NCBI GenBank assembly: GCA_027604185.1 | Contig: JADGKB010000076.1 | Location: 1-64,000, forward strand | Origin: Boothiomyces macroporosus | Taxonomy: Eukaryota; Chytridiomycota; Chytridiomycetes; Rhizophydiales; Terramycetaceae | DNA: 64,000 bases | Reading direction: 5' to 3' | In this document: positions 32,679 to 43,990 of the stretch, in pieces | Layout of the letters: each line of letters begins with the position of its first letter | Numbering within the stretch: position 1 is the stretch's first letter | Program-made: the position numbers and the translations under genes | Notes under the pieces: model-generated | Databases searched by the model: none | What the model saw: the letters and a program-made list of their open reading frames with translations, nothing else | Told to the model about the DNA's origin: nothing

Positions 32679-33984
32679 ATGAACAGAAAACTTGCTCTGG
32701 CAAGGTACGCAGTTGCATCCAGGATAATCACAATCGCAATTACAATCCTTTCTAATATATCCGTATATGATGATTCAACTTCAATTCCTGACCAGTACAA
32801 ATGCAGCATGGATGGTCTTTTTTATCGATATATTCAACCGCTTATTCGATGGGACTCTGTATACTTTATAGAAATTGCAGAAAGATCATATTCGATTGAA
32901 CAGCAGTTTGCATTTTTCCCTGGACTTCCGTTCCTAATGAAATCATTTGAATTGATGTGTAACAGACTCTCTAATTCAGTTTCATGGACCGGGATATGTT
33001 CTACAAATTTGATTATTGCAGGAGGACTATTGATATCTAATATCGCATTTATTTTGGCAGCAATAGAGCTATACAAGTACATTGTTCTAATATGGATTAT
33101 CTAGGAATTTGCTTTTGACCGAGAGGGAAGCATTTCTCGCAGGGATACTATTTTGCATTCAGCCATCATCAATCTTCATGTCATCCATGTACATCTATTC
33201 TGACTTAGATATACAGAATCACTATTCGCATTTCTTACCTTCAAGGGAATGTATTATTATTCCAAAAGTGAAAGATTATCAGCTGCCATATGCTGGGGTC
33301 TTTCAACTGCTGTAAGATCAAATGGTATTCTGTACAGTGGATTTTTTATATGGTCGTGGCTAAATCATCAAAGAAAGGTATCTATTGGGATTAATTAGTT
33401 CTCCTTCATTGTGATTGGCAAATATATAATCTTGTCAGTTATAGTTATCTCCCCTTTCCTTGGGTTTCAATATTACGCTTACACAAAGTTTTGCCTCGAC
33501 AATTCCAGACCTTGGTGCACTGATGCTCCCCCATTTATCTATTCTTTTGTACAAAAGCACTACTGGTAACATAGATTAATGCAGGAATAACGGGCTTTTA
33601 AAGTATTTTACTTCCCAGCAAATCCCAAACTTTTTACTCGCGTCACCTGTCTTTCTCTTCAATTTCTATTCCATCTACGACTTTGCTAGAAAGGATTTCA
33701 CATCATTTGTAACGCTTGGTTTCAAACAACAGATTGACAATAGAAAGCATCGAAAAATGCTGCCATTTGTATACCTGGCCCTATTTATGCTCATTTATTG
33801 TCTATTTTTCATGCATGTACAGGTTATTCTTAGATTCTTTTCTTCATCTCCCACTACTGCCTGGTTTTTATCATCATTGGTCATCGAGAAGAGAAATGCT
33901 TTGTGGAAGACGTACATATACTATGCAATTTTGTATTCATTGGCTGGAGCTGTTCTCTTCAGCAACTTTTTACCACCAGCCTAA
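32679..33984 (+). CDS. GPI18: GPI mannosyltransferase 2 (PIG-V/Gpi18)
   Basis: Four introns (33077-33104, 28 nt; 33189-33208; 33378-33398; 33566-33584) give 405 residues with many membrane segments. The lumenal WDSVYFIEIAERSYSIEQQF with FAFFPGLPFLMK carries the catalytic aspartate region of PIG-V. Further blocks are SSIYTESLFAFLTFKGMYYY, GLSTAVRSNGILYSGF, and the signature PFIYSFVQKHYWNNGLLKYF and QIPNFLLASPVFLF. It adds the second mannose to GPI anchors at the ER. The 28-nt intron is the longest in the window; its ends are fixed by frame and homology. The start codon is 27 bp from the DRC11 start. Confidence 0.93.
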
Positions 33985-34007
33985 AAGCTACAATAAATAT
34001 TTCTTTA
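33985..34007. terminator. Nested bidirectional poly(A) signals
   Basis: The 23 bp between GPI18 and the RhoGAP gene read as AATAAA followed 6 bp later by TTTATT, so both strands have their poly(A) hexamer in the same 20 bp. Confidence 0.6.
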
Positions 34008-35365
34008 TTAATATTTTGCATGCCTCGTGTCTAGTAGATTTTTAGTATCGGATTTCGTCGTTTGCCAATTATAATGCTCCCCAACCACTGCATCAACATG
34101 TCTAAGAATTGATCCATCACCAGCCGGAGTTCCTAACTGCAACATTGGTAAAATATCATTATTGTTCATTATTTTTTCTCCCAAAGGAACAAAGGAACCG
34201 CCATTTTCAGAGTGAATTCCAACAGTAGCTGCTCTTTGTCGCTGGTTGGTAAGCTTTGAATTTCTGTTTGATTTATTTTGGGCTTCGAATGACTGCAAGT
34301 AGTATACTCCTGGATGGCTACACAGTTTCAAATAACTTAGATTTTCCAACATAAATTGTAATAGATTGCTGCATTTAAAGTAATCCTTCACTGCTTGGGT
34401 TTCATTTTGGGGCCACATCAAAGAAGGGCCGAAAATAGTTGCCAAATTAGAGATATCCATTTGATTTTCCTTTGATTTAGATGCTACCAGTGATAATAAT
34501 TCCATAGTATATAGTAATGTTGAACAGTGTGAGGTCGGTAATAATATGAGTAGCAGCTGAATCGCATGGATCTTTTCATTCTTTGAAGGGATTTCTGGTT
34601 AAATATCACGTACCCATTGCTTGCAAGAACCAACTGTATAAGCTTTTGGTGAATATTGGTTCCGGAAGGCTTCTGTAGTATTTCTTTAGGCAATCCGCAA
34701 CGTCAAACGTTATATATCCCTCAAAATTACTATCATCAAAGAATATTGTACCAATCTTTGCCGTATGTGTTTGAATCAAAAACTGACATTAGCTGATTAA
34801 TCCTCCTTCCGTTCCCGCTTACTCGAAATATTCCAGGGGTGTGTGCTGAATTAGAAAAGAGTACCATTCTGTTGCAGAAAAGAAACGCATTTATGCACTA
34901 TTATTGGAACCGTAGCCTTTTCCGCTCCAGGAATTGGCACTGATGCAAATTTCGTGACATCGATAATCGAACACTTGGTAACTGACTTTGATTGGTCTTG
35001 GTTACATTGAAAATACCTCCTTTCTTTCCGCCCCATAATAGGGACCACCAATGCTTATTTGTACTCCCAAATACTGTATTGTAATATACTTTTAAAAAAA
35101 CATGTGGGATTGTCTGGAGCGAATGGGTTTTGAATTTTGTATTTAGTATATCCACTACTTGCCTGTGAATCTCAAATGTTTCGTCATTAGTGTATTCAAA
35201 TATTGTTTTGAGTGAGAGCTCTTGCGTTTAGAATTAGGTACCTTTATCGGATGATTTTGACAGGTTTGTCAGACTGCTGGAATTTGGAATCCTGGGAGAT
35301 TTTGCTTTCGGAGAGCTGGCTGCTTTTGTAGGTTTTAATTTCACTGGTGCTGATGTGAGCTCCAT
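34008..35365 (-). CDS. RhoGAP domain protein
   Basis: Five introns (35221-35241, 34997-35016, 34846-34864, 34730-34751, 34595-34613; 19-22 nt) give 418 residues. The N-terminal 45 residues are Ser/Lys-rich; residues about 45-110 form an unrecognised domain (TIFEYTNDETFEIHRQVVDI). The RhoGAP domain follows: VPIIVHKCVSFLQQN, GIFRVSGNGRRINQLMSVFD with the arginine finger in GIFR, DVADCLKKYYRSLPEPIF, LLLILLPTSHCSTLLYTMEL and the SNLATIFGPSLMWP block with the conserved Asn. It should speed GTP hydrolysis by a Rho/Rac/Cdc42 GTPase. The C-terminal 110 residues look disordered. Frame requires an intron at 34730-34751 in a loop, less certain than the others. It is convergent with GPI18 (23 bp). Confidence 0.88.
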
Positions 35366-35661
35366 CTTTAGATTAATGGGTGGAGGTTTTTAGACGTCAT
35401 TGTTGATGTTCAAATTGTACCACCAGCGAAAAATATATGATTAATGCCCGCTTATAAAAGAATATTCCAAAGTGAGATTGATGGTGTGGGTACACCTTGA
35501 TTGTCAATTCTGGCTAATTTGAGCATCTGTGGTTTGAGCAAATATTATCCGAACATACATCCCTGCAGGAAGCGTATGCATTTAGAGTGATTTCATTGGT
35601 TATTCTGGTTCCAATATAGGTATCTCCGCTTGCATAAAATGTTGAAAATTCTTGTGAAATC

Positions 35662-36278
35662 ATGGTTTCGGCAATTGTCGTGGTTGCTCCTGGAAACGAG
35701 GAAATGGAAGCAGTAATCACAATTGATGTACTCCGAAGAGCAAAAGTACGCTTACTCTAATCTAGTTCAATGTTGTGGTAGCTGGATTGAATTCTAAAGA
35801 ACCAACAAAGTTTTCCCATGGGGTAGTCATTACTCCAGATTCAACCTTGGCAGAATTAGATACAGTAACCTACAGCTAACAAGGATTCATTTGATATTAT
35901 TGTCTTACCAGGGGGAATGCCTGGAGCGGTATCGTTTAGTGAATCTGCACGGTTGCACAAGATATTGAAACAATTTGAAAATAACCCAAAGAAATGGATC
36001 GCTGCTATATGCGCAGGTAAGAGCATGCTCATTCAGCTCCTATCGCCCTACAGGCAGCTCAGATCGCAAATGGAAGCAGTGTTACGAGTCACCCATCAGT
36101 TAAAGACAAGCTCACCCATTACAATTACAGGGAGGAAAGAGTAGTTGTATCTGGGCATTTAATCACTTCGCGTGGACCAGGTACCACTTTTGAATTTGCT
36201 TTGGAAATTATCAAGCAATTGGATTCCTCGCAGAAAGCTGACCAAGTTGCTGGACCAATGTTAGTTTTGAAAAGCTAA
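35662..36278 (+). CDS. PARK7: DJ-1/PARK7 family protein
   Basis: Three introns (35746-35765, 35865-35883, 36017-36036; 19-20 nt) give 185 residues, nearly the length of human DJ-1 (189). The conserved Glu lies in APGNEEMEAV, the nucleophilic Cys in KWIAAICAAPIAL and the following His in SVTSHPSVKD. SGHLITSRGPGTTFEFALEI is the family signature. DJ-1 proteins are redox-responsive and have glyoxalase or hydratase-like activity against methylglyoxal products. It is the canonical eukaryotic subclass, unlike the second superfamily member at 42189-42842. It is convergent with the makorin gene (56 bp). Confidence 0.96.
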
Positions 36279-36334
36279 TATAAACCTATTGTATTTCATT
36301 GCCAATTTATTTTTAACAATAATCGAATAGCCTA

Positions 36335-37314
36335 CTAGTCCAAAGACAATATGGAATCAGCATCAGTCACGTCAAAGTAACTATCTTCATCACTCTCTTC
36401 AAAGTCGAAATCACCCATAATTATTTCTTCCAAGGATAGGCCATCACTAAGAATGCCGGTTCGTGCCATTTGGTCCATAATCTCTGCTAGTGGAGCAAGA
36501 TCTCTCTCAAACATTCTTCTACGCCCAGCTGCCCCTTCATCCGTTCCGTTCAACTGAAGCATATCTCTCAAAGCTCCGTTTAGTAAGGACACGGAATGCT
36601 CATTAATTGGCAACCGCACATCGTTCATAGATTGATCAGTATGTTTGTAATAACAGTTTTCCCGAAATGGACACTGGGAGAAAGAGTACTTGCAATCAAT
36701 TGTACTTGTTAGTAAAAGAGTACCTCAGTTTTGCCTTGTATTCATTCACAATAGTCTCTCTTTCTGTATCTGTGATTGGCCACACTTTTGATGGGATCAC
36801 AAAGTGAGTAGCAGTACGGCATGAAGGGCAGGTCTAATTTAAAGAACAGGTACTTTAGCCGAGCCACTATCATTGCTTCTCCAAGTTCGAATGCAACTTA
36901 GACAGAAAGGATGCACACTACATTATCCCAGGCTTACCATGATAATATCGCATATCTCGGATCATTCTTTTCTTCAATAACTTCATAGCAAATTCCACAT
37001 TCTGGCTTTTTGTAATTCTCTGTTCCACATTTCAGTAAATGACTTTCTATTTGAGACTCGGGAGCTGCTGGATGTAGACAATTCTTTTCGCAATAGGGAC
37101 ATTTTAATCCGTGAACATCTCTACAGGCTTTCTTATATTTACATTTCCCATGGATATGGAATCTACAAAGTGGTTGCAATTCATGTTTCATTCTACAATC
37201 ATCTCCATAGCGACAATTTCCTTTCTGGTAATGAGGGCATACTGGTATTTTATGCTCGAACTGACAGTCTGATTTCGTACACTCTCCTTTTTGAAAATAT
37301 CGGCACTCTACCAT
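36335..37314 (-). CDS. Makorin-like RING and CCCH zinc-finger protein (copy 1)
   Basis: Three introns (36918-36937, 36834-36853, 36705-36723; 19-20 nt) give 306 residues. Order: two CCCH fingers (CRYFQKGECTKSDCQFEH; CPHYQKGNCRYGDDCRMKH), a third (CRFHIHGKCKYKKACRDVH), a makorin-type Cys-His stretch, the RING (CGICYEVIEEKNDPRYAILS, then CVHPFCLSCIRTW and CPSC) and a last CCCH finger CKYSFSQCPFRENCYYKH. Makorins are E3 ubiquitin ligases that bind RNA. An earlier in-frame ATG at 37354-37356 would add 14 residues; I prefer 37314 because the paralog begins there and a promoter-like T/A tract lies between them. The C terminus is acidic. Confidence 0.88.
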
Positions 37315-37405
37315 TTCGGAAAAGTAAAATTTAAAGTGGCTTAAATCTTCGGACACTGCTTAGACTATTATCACAAGGGACTAATAACAAGCTAGTCTAG
37401 TTACT

Positions 37406-38316
37406 TTATTGGTGTTGATTTCTTTCATGGGCGGCGAGGAAATCAAACAAACTTACTGTGTTCATTACCTTTAGCCCTTCATCATCAAAATTGCTATTAG
37501 AAAGAATCCGTATCTTGTCAGAGTCTTTTACTCCATACTCATCAACATGCCTATAGAAGCAAGAGGTGGAAAACGGGCAAGTTCCATTGCCCTTATTGTA
37601 ATGTCTACAATCAATTTGGCTGTGTTAGTGGAATACTACCTTAGCTTCTCTTTATATTTTTCAATCATATCGTGCTTTTCTTGCTCTGTATTGGGCCATT
37701 TCGTTGATGGAGTGACAAAATAAGTTGTGGATCTACAAATAGGACACATCTTTGCTGTTGAAGTGCTGTTCTCTCTCCATGTTCTAATACACTCCAAACA
37801 AACGCAATGCTGACAAGTCAATAGTCCAAATCTGGGGTCCTTCTTTTCCTGCACGGTTTCAAAACATACTGTACACTCATTTGACTCTTTTTCAGTGGTA
37901 CAACTTTTAATATGATTCGCATGTTCCTGGTCGTCATCCCTTGGATCTAAACAGTATTTTAAACAATTTGGACACTGTAATCCATGAACGTATTTGCATG
38001 CGGAACCATATTTACACTCTCCTTTAAATTGAAACGGACACAATCCTAATACGATTTTCTCTTCTTTCTTTACCGATACCGGTACAGATACAGGTTTGAT
38101 TACCGCTGCAGCTGGTATTATCTTTGCTTGCTGAACTGGTTTCTTTGGCTTTGTATGCTTCAGTTGGCAATAACTTCCAAATCGACAGTTTCCTTGTAAA
38201 TAGAATTCGCAGACTCCGGAATTAGTATCGCTACTCTTTTGATGAAGAAATGTACATGAATTGCCCTTGGTGCAGGCTCCCATTGCGTAATATCGGCATG
38301 GTTGTGTTGGTGCCAT
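37406..38316 (-). CDS. Makorin-like RING and CCCH zinc-finger protein (copy 2)
   Basis: One 20-nt intron (37620-37639) gives 296 residues. CCCH fingers: CRYYAMGACTKGNSCTFLH, CEFYLQGNCRFGSYCQLKH, and after a Pro/Val/Lys linker CPFQFKGECKYGSACKYVH. The RING is CTVCFETVQEKKDPRFGLLT with CQHCVCLECIRTW and CPICRS, and the last finger is CRHYNKGNGTCPFSTSCFYRH. The intron sits at the same place and phase (AG|) as the last intron of copy 1, so the two are tandem duplicates; copy 1 has two further introns in the RING that copy 2 lacks. Likely an E3 ligase. Confidence 0.9.
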
Positions 38317-38395
38317 AGTTTTTTTTGAAAACCAAAATTGACATTCCTCGACTTTTATTCAATCTTGCCCAACTTTTACTCAACATACTCAACTT

Positions 38396-40935
38396 TTATT
38401 CAATGATGTGGTTTACAATTACCACTCCAACGTACATGCCTGAAGTCCATTTAGGTGCGACTCGCTCAACTCTTGACAACACGCTTGCACTTTCGAAATG
38501 ATCACTCCAAATCCATTTCATTCCATGAGGAGAGGAATTTGATTCCAAGTATCTAAACCCATCCCTTTCAACACCAGATACCTCGATTTCTAATGGATCA
38601 GTACCTTCGATTGTAAATTCAATATCCCAATGAGGAGAAAAGGAATCTCCACCAACATGTCTGATTGTGTGATGGATATGATCAGGAGGGGGAACAGACA
38701 AACTCCAGCTTTTAACTTTGGCTTGAAAAGATAAAACAGTCCAGATAAAGTGTGGATAATCAACTCTAAGCTTGATTGTTCTTGTATTGTCACTATTGAT
38801 GGTAGATGATGAAACAATTGTAGGCTTAACATCCACAGAAGATGATGGGATTTTATCTGTCAAGTTAAAGTAGTAATTTTCAACAAAGTGTGAAAATGGA
38901 AATAGTGTTGACCAATCTTTGTCTATTTGCCTTCCATATCTCTGAGTAGGCGGTACTCCCAATTCCTGAGAAATTGCAGTCAATACTGGCTGTTTCCTAC
39001 CAATATCTGCAAACGATACGTGCACTCCTCTTTCTCCTGAGGTTGTATTCTCCATATAAGACGCAAATAACCGTTTTGGGGCTTGAACTGTGTACGGAGA
39101 TACTTGGGTAAAGTATATCACTGAGCCCAAAGATAGCAGGGAAGTAACAGCAAAGATTCGCTTTCTATCTGCAGAGCGGAACCTGAACGATAGAGGTAAA
39201 AGAAGATAAGCTTGACTAATAATTAGTGCAATACATGTAACAACAGGGACAAGAATGTCAACTGGAGCTTCTGGTCCAATTCTACCGGCTACGATTAATC
39301 ATTGAATACCAATTGGTACAAAAGTATAGAGGGTTGCCATTGCAATCGCACAACCAAATGCCATAATAGGGGCCTGAATGAAATAACTTGCAGTAGGCAT
39401 ACTTTTATGAATAATACCGCCAGTTGCTATTCTGTCTATAATTATTCCTGCCAATAGAAATACTGTATGGAAAAGACATAGGAATGAAGATGCTAGACCA
39501 GCTACAGTTGACACCAGTAAGAGAACAGTCCAAAACACAGTCGCTCCTACAGTTAATTGAAATTACCCAAAAATGCCTTTCTTTCTAATCTATAGTGCTC
39601 GAAATCACTGGTGTTCAAGCTCAGCCAAGTCAATCCCACCGCAAACGATAGACCCCACAGATACACTGCAAAGTATTCATTAGAGAACCACGACATTGGA
39701 TTAATTGTTGCTAAAAACAAAGATGCAATGATAGTAGTAACGATTGATGAGAAAATGCTTACAATGAACCCAAGTACCACTTTGAGAGAATCAATAAGGT
39801 TCATGTTCAGCACTCTTGATTGATTTAAACAAACCAATAAAGAAATGACAACCACGACATAGTGAACTACATTTGCAACTGATTTATCATACTGGACCAT
39901 CGAATAACCCATTAAATCATAGTACACTGTATTTGAATCGAATTCGAAATCCAGTTTATCTAAATTCACAATATGCTCCAAGATGCTGTAAATATTATCA
40001 CCAAAATGTTGAATAGATCCAGCTTGAATATTTTCAATTGTATCCATTGTAGTGTGATATTGATAGCTGTTTTGGTAGAATGCAAAATCTAACCCAACCA
40101 AGTTTCCATATTGAACAAATTGTCTAAAGTCTGTATCGCTAAGAATAAGCCCGGTTCCAAACACATCATTAGATAACGATGAAGCGTGCGGTCTTGGGAC
40201 ATGTTTGTATGCATCTACTAAAGCTTTTGAGTTTGCTTGAAACAAAATCTCTTTTCCTAAATTAAGAATCTATCAACCTTTAGCTCCCATCGCTTCCAAG
40301 TTCAACACAGCTTTAATTGTTGGTGCCAATTCATGTTGAGTCACAAAAGCATGAGTTGCATCTTGTAGGGTTTCCTCTGCGCCGTTAAACAAGAATACGA
40401 TTGAATTCTTGATTTCTTTTTTGGAAAACAATCGAATCAATTCCAACATGATTGCTACACCAGCAGCATCATCCGCTGCCCCGGGAGTTACAATGCTAGA
40501 ATCAAAATGAGAGTTCAGCAGAATAGCATCTTTACTGCAAGTGTCACAAGTCAATCTGACAATGATATTTGTAACATTGGAGTATACTTTAATCACTGGC
40601 TCTCCCATGAAATCAAATCTATGTGATCCATGAGCATTTTGGATAATCACTTCCATTTCGTTCTTTGAAGACTTTTTCAGATTATTGATGTAGTCGATAA
40701 TATACTCTTTTGCCTTGGTTTCCTGAGGAGTTCCGACAACCCGCATTCCAATATCGGATGAAAGCACTTTGATGATATCAAAGCAGTTGCCTTCTGAAAA
40801 GTAATCCAAGTCTGTTTTAGCTTGGGGCTCAGGAAGGTGATCTAATCTGTATATCCCAAAAGCGATGGATAGGAGCCATACCAGGAGGATCGCGAATGTC
40901 GACTTGTACTTGAATTCAACTGTTTTGCCAGTCAT
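38396..40935 (-). CDS. ER membrane M28 metallopeptidase (ERMP1/Fxna-like)
   Basis: Three introns (40257-40277, 39547-39566, 39289-39309) give 825 residues. A membrane anchor (about 12-28) precedes the lumenal zinc peptidase domain with LLNSHFDSS, the bridging Asp in TPGAADDAAGVAIMLE, the catalytic Glu pair in FNGAEET, NLEAMGAKGKEILF, LSDTDFRQF and the His-containing SYQYHTTMDTIENI. About eight membrane segments and a lumenal C-terminal domain follow. ERMP1-type proteins sit in the ER or vacuole membrane; the substrates are not known from the sequence. All zinc ligands expected of M28 are present. Confidence 0.92.
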
Positions 40936-41284
40936 TCAAAAGTTTGAGATTCAAGAGAAAAGGGTAAAAGTCGGCCGTATATGGGAGATTAGCCTAAACT
41001 CTAGCATTGAATAAAACTGGCCAATCATCAGACTGTCGAGTTCAATGGTTTGTGGCAGTGCAGCCAACTTAATGCAAGCGAGAAATATAGAATTTGAATA
41101 AACGAGCAAGTATATCCAGAGACAGGAATGCTTTACAACACCGCCATTTGATACTCTTTTTTAGCGGCACCATCGCCAAGTGTCAAATTCGCATTTCAAC
41201 CAAACAAGCAATATTAAATTGCATCATTTCGGAACGATTCGGAATCCAAAATAGTATTTAATATCGCAAACAAATTCCCATTCA
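40936..41284. other. Divergent promoter region, M28 peptidase and DODA
   Basis: No gene is seen in these 349 bp between two divergent start codons. Confidence 0.4.
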
Positions 41285-42070
41285 ATGGCAAAATCAATAT
41301 TTCTCCCACATGGCGGTGGGCCAATGCCACTACTAGGAGCTCCATCTCACAAGGAATTGATTGCATTCCTGAATGGAAAAGCTAAAGATTGGATTGGGAA
41401 ACCAAAAGCAATCATAGTAGTGACTGCTCACTGGGAAACCAAGAATCCAATCATATCTGGTGCTAGTAAACATGAATTGTACTATGATTACTACAACTTT
41501 CCTCCTGAAGCGTACCAAGTAAAATATGATGCGCCAGGCTCGCCAGAAATAGCTAAAAAGGTGTTTGAATTGCTATCTAATGCTGGATTTCATCCTGAAA
41601 TTGATACAAAAAGAGGCTGGGATCATGGAGTATTTATTCCATTAAAGATGGTAGTACCTGAAGCAAATATTCCGATTGTTCAAGTATCAGTATTGGAAAG
41701 CCAAGATGCTGTTGAACTACTAAACATGGGCAAAGCACTAGCACCGTTATTAAAAGAAGATGTAGCAATTATTGGATCTGGATTCTCTTTCCATCATTTT
41801 GGAGCTTTCCGTAATTCACCAGAAGCTGCTGCTGATGGGAATAAAGCGTTTGAAACCCAGCTATTACAGGTAGCAAAGCTGCCTCCAAAAGAGAGATTCG
41901 ACGCTCTTTCTAAATGGAAAGAATTTAAAGGGGCTGAACATTGCCATCCGGTAAATGCTACAGAACACTTCTCTCCACTATTGGTAACTGCTGGCGCTGG
42001 AGAATCGCTTGAAGATCACGTTAAATTAGATGCCCTTGGAGTTGAAACATCTGGTTATGTATGGAATTGA
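41285..42070 (+). CDS. Extradiol ring-cleavage dioxygenase, DODA/LigB type
   Basis: This intronless gene encodes 261 residues, the normal DODA length. Visible motifs are FLPHGGGPMPLLG (first metal His), VVTAHWETKNP, FPPEAYQVKYDAPGSPE, RGWDHGVFIPLKMVVPEA, IIGSGFSFHHFGAFRN and NATEHFSPLLVTAGAG. The family opens catechol rings such as 4,5-DOPA using Fe(II) or Zn(II). No introns and a close neighbour of the DJ-1/PfpI type suggest bacterial origin or recent retro-copying; this is inference. It is convergent with the PfpI gene (118 bp). Confidence 0.93.
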   Translation: MAKSIFLPHGGGPMPLLGAPSHKELIAFLNGKAKDWIGKPKAIIVVTAHWETKNPIISGASKHELYYDYYNFPPEAYQVKYDAPGSPEIAKKVFELLSNAGFHPEIDTKRGWDHGVFIPLKMVVPEANIPIVQVSVLESQDAVELLNMGKALAPLLKEDVAIIGSGFSFHHFGAFRNSPEAAADGNKAFETQLLQVAKLPPKERFDALSKWKEFKGAEHCHPVNATEHFSPLLVTAGAGESLEDHVKLDALGVETSGYVWN

Positions 42071-42188
42071 ATATATTCTTGCTTTTTTAATTTGATTGTG
42101 TTTCTTTCATTTGATAGGTAGCTATCGAACTATCGTGGAGGAAAAGAAAACAAGTATAGTATAGTGTATTTTGTGCTGAACTGGGTTA

Positions 42189-42842
42189 TTACATTTGTTG
42201 TTTATTTGAACTTGCAGGGAACACAGACGCGAAATGATCAATGTTTGAGTCCTGTTGGGCCTCATACTCGATCGCATTTGCAATTTCCAATGCTACCTCA
42301 TCAGAATAGTACTTTTTAATGATAAAATTTGCTGCATCCATTCCAGCAGCAACGCCGGAACTAGTGATCAAATCATTATCTTCTACCCATCTAGCTTGGT
42401 GCACCCAATCAACTTTATCGCTGATTGAAGTCACCCAATTCCAAGCTTTCTTGTTACTCGTTGCTCTTTTGTTGTTCAAGAATCCTGTTGAAGCAAGTAA
42501 CGCTGATCCGGTACAAACAGAAAACACTACTTGAGATTCTCTACAATGCTTCAAGATAAACTCTTTAGTTTCAGTATCATTAACGAGTTGTCTAGTTCCC
42601 ATTCCTCCCGGAACCATAAATAGATCCAGCTTTGGGGTATTTCCAAATGAACAATGCACTTTGATATTTTGTGTCTTGTAATCGTACTGAACAGGGTTAC
42701 CATCCTTGCTAATGAAAATAATTTCGAGAGGGTACTGCTGACTGAGGTTATGAAAGAACTGAATGGGTCCGAATACATCTAATGGAGCGAATCCATCAAA
42801 TAGCAGCACTCCGAATATTCTCGGTTTCAATAAAAAACTCAT
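42189..42842 (-). CDS. DJ-1/PfpI family protein, isonitrile-hydratase-like subclass
   Basis: This is an intronless 217-residue frame. It begins RIFGVLLFDGFAPLDVFGP, has the nucleophile elbow VVFSVCTGSALLAS with the conserved Cys, then NKKAWNWVTSISDKVDWVHQ, WVEDNDLITSSGVAAGMDAA and a helical end. The DVFGP start and SGVAAGMDAA block place it with the bacterial and fungal ThiJ/PfpI hydratase-like group and not with eukaryotic DJ-1. The reaction is not known. No nuclear or mitochondrial signal is seen. Confidence 0.9.
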   Translation of the reverse strand: MSFLLKPRIFGVLLFDGFAPLDVFGPIQFFHNLSQQYPLEIIFISKDGNPVQYDYKTQNIKVHCSFGNTPKLDLFMVPGGMGTRQLVNDTETKEFILKHCRESQVVFSVCTGSALLASTGFLNNKRATSNKKAWNWVTSISDKVDWVHQARWVEDNDLITSSGVAAGMDAANFIIKKYYSDEVALEIANAIEYEAQQDSNIDHFASVFPASSNKQQM

Positions 42843-43252
42843 ACTTTTTTAATGATCTTTGGACTGCACATACCAATCCTTTTAGTATTTGAGTCTGCAA
42901 AAGTTAAAGTTACCGAATACACTTTGCCACTTGGTCATTATAGTTGAATTTCATCTGTTTCTGGTAAAGGCACAATCTCTGATTGATTGTCAATAATTGG
43001 TTCATAATATTAGATACTTGGTACCCATTGCTGTCAACAACTTCACCTCTAAAGGAATTCAAGTTTATGGTAAATGATACAGGTGCCAAGCGGTGGAATT
43101 ACAGGTTTAATCACGTACTATTTTATTTTTACAAGTAGAAAACAACATTGCATAACAGAACTAAACGAAATAACATCTATACGACATTGCATAATAGCCC
43201 TAAACGAAATAATATACTATACAAAATTGAATAATAGAACTAAAGATATATA
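42843..43252. other. Intergenic with a 39-bp repeat
   Basis: No gene is seen here. The right third is made of the degenerate 39-bp repeat at 43146-43245. Confidence 0.45.
43146..43245. repeat. 39-bp tandem repeat, about 2.5 copies
   Basis: Units begin at 43146, 43185 and 43224 and share CATTGCATAA, CTAAACGAAATAA and a TATAC-like end; the third is cut short and more diverged. It lies just downstream of the stop codon of the gene at 43253-43987. Confidence 0.85.
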
Positions 43253-43987
43253 TTAAATAAAACACTGAAAATTAGAGTCAAATTCAACCAGTTTCTGCAA
43301 ATCATTGACAAACTGTTCACTAGGATTGCGTTTCATCAGCTTTACCAATTCCACACTCTTTTCCAATCTAAAACTATTCGCGCAATAGATTAGCAACATT
43401 GTTTGGTCAACGAATGGACAGGTATTGTATAAATCATATAGGAAATCCAAGTAAAACTCGTTTGGCTGCTGTGAAATGATCGTATCTACATACAAGTCGC
43501 TGTATAAATGATAGTGATAAACGTCCTTGTGATCTCTTACCAATTGAAACAAGAATTCTAGTTTATCATAGTAACCCAAAAAGACACTGATTTGAGTATA
43601 GAATTCCCTCTTGTCAATCCGAGCCAATAAATCAAAAGAATCTTTTAAATAGAAAGCATTCAGCTGCTTTAGCACCGGAATAAACAATTTCAGATCTATT
43701 CTGCAATTAGGTGTGAATAGCAAGTGTAATAGGTTTAATCCTGCTTGTTTGCATTCCAAATCATGATGTTCTAATAAACACATTAGAGGCGGTACTGCCA
43801 AGTTACTGTAGTAATGGCTTAGCACATGGTAGAGAGTGTAGTAGATTTTATGGTGGTTGGTATTGCTTTGAACATACGGTTTCAACCACAACAACAACTC
43901 TTCAAAACTACCCTCAACCTCTTCAACTGTACAATCTACAAACAAGATTTTCCCATCTTTTTCTGCCAACTGTTTTCCACTTTGCAT
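43253..43987 (-). CDS. Helical protein of unknown function (HEAT-like)
   Basis: This is an intronless 244-residue frame, almost all alpha-helical and rich in Leu, Tyr and Phe (YYTLYHVLSHYYSNLAVPPL, ECKQAGLNLLHLLF). The pattern resembles HEAT or ARM solenoids; a TELO2-interacting Tti2-like protein is one possibility, without a diagnostic motif. The start codon is 3 bp from the start codon of the divergent gene at 43991, and there is no other ATG within the next 65 codons. Confidence 0.65.
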   Translation of the reverse strand: MQSGKQLAEKDGKILFVDCTVEEVEGSFEELLLWLKPYVQSNTNHHKIYYTLYHVLSHYYSNLAVPPLMCLLEHHDLECKQAGLNLLHLLFTPNCRIDLKLFIPVLKQLNAFYLKDSFDLLARIDKREFYTQISVFLGYYDKLEFLFQLVRDHKDVYHYHLYSDLYVDTIISQQPNEFYLDFLYDLYNTCPFVDQTMLLIYCANSFRLEKSVELVKLMKRNPSEQFVNDLQKLVEFDSNFQCFI

Positions 43988-43990
43988 GAG

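Noticed and set aside
33077..33104. A 21-nt alternative for the 28-nt PIG-V intron (donor GTTCTAAT).
   Set aside because: It gives the wrong frame after the junction; only the 28-nt version leads into the conserved sequence.
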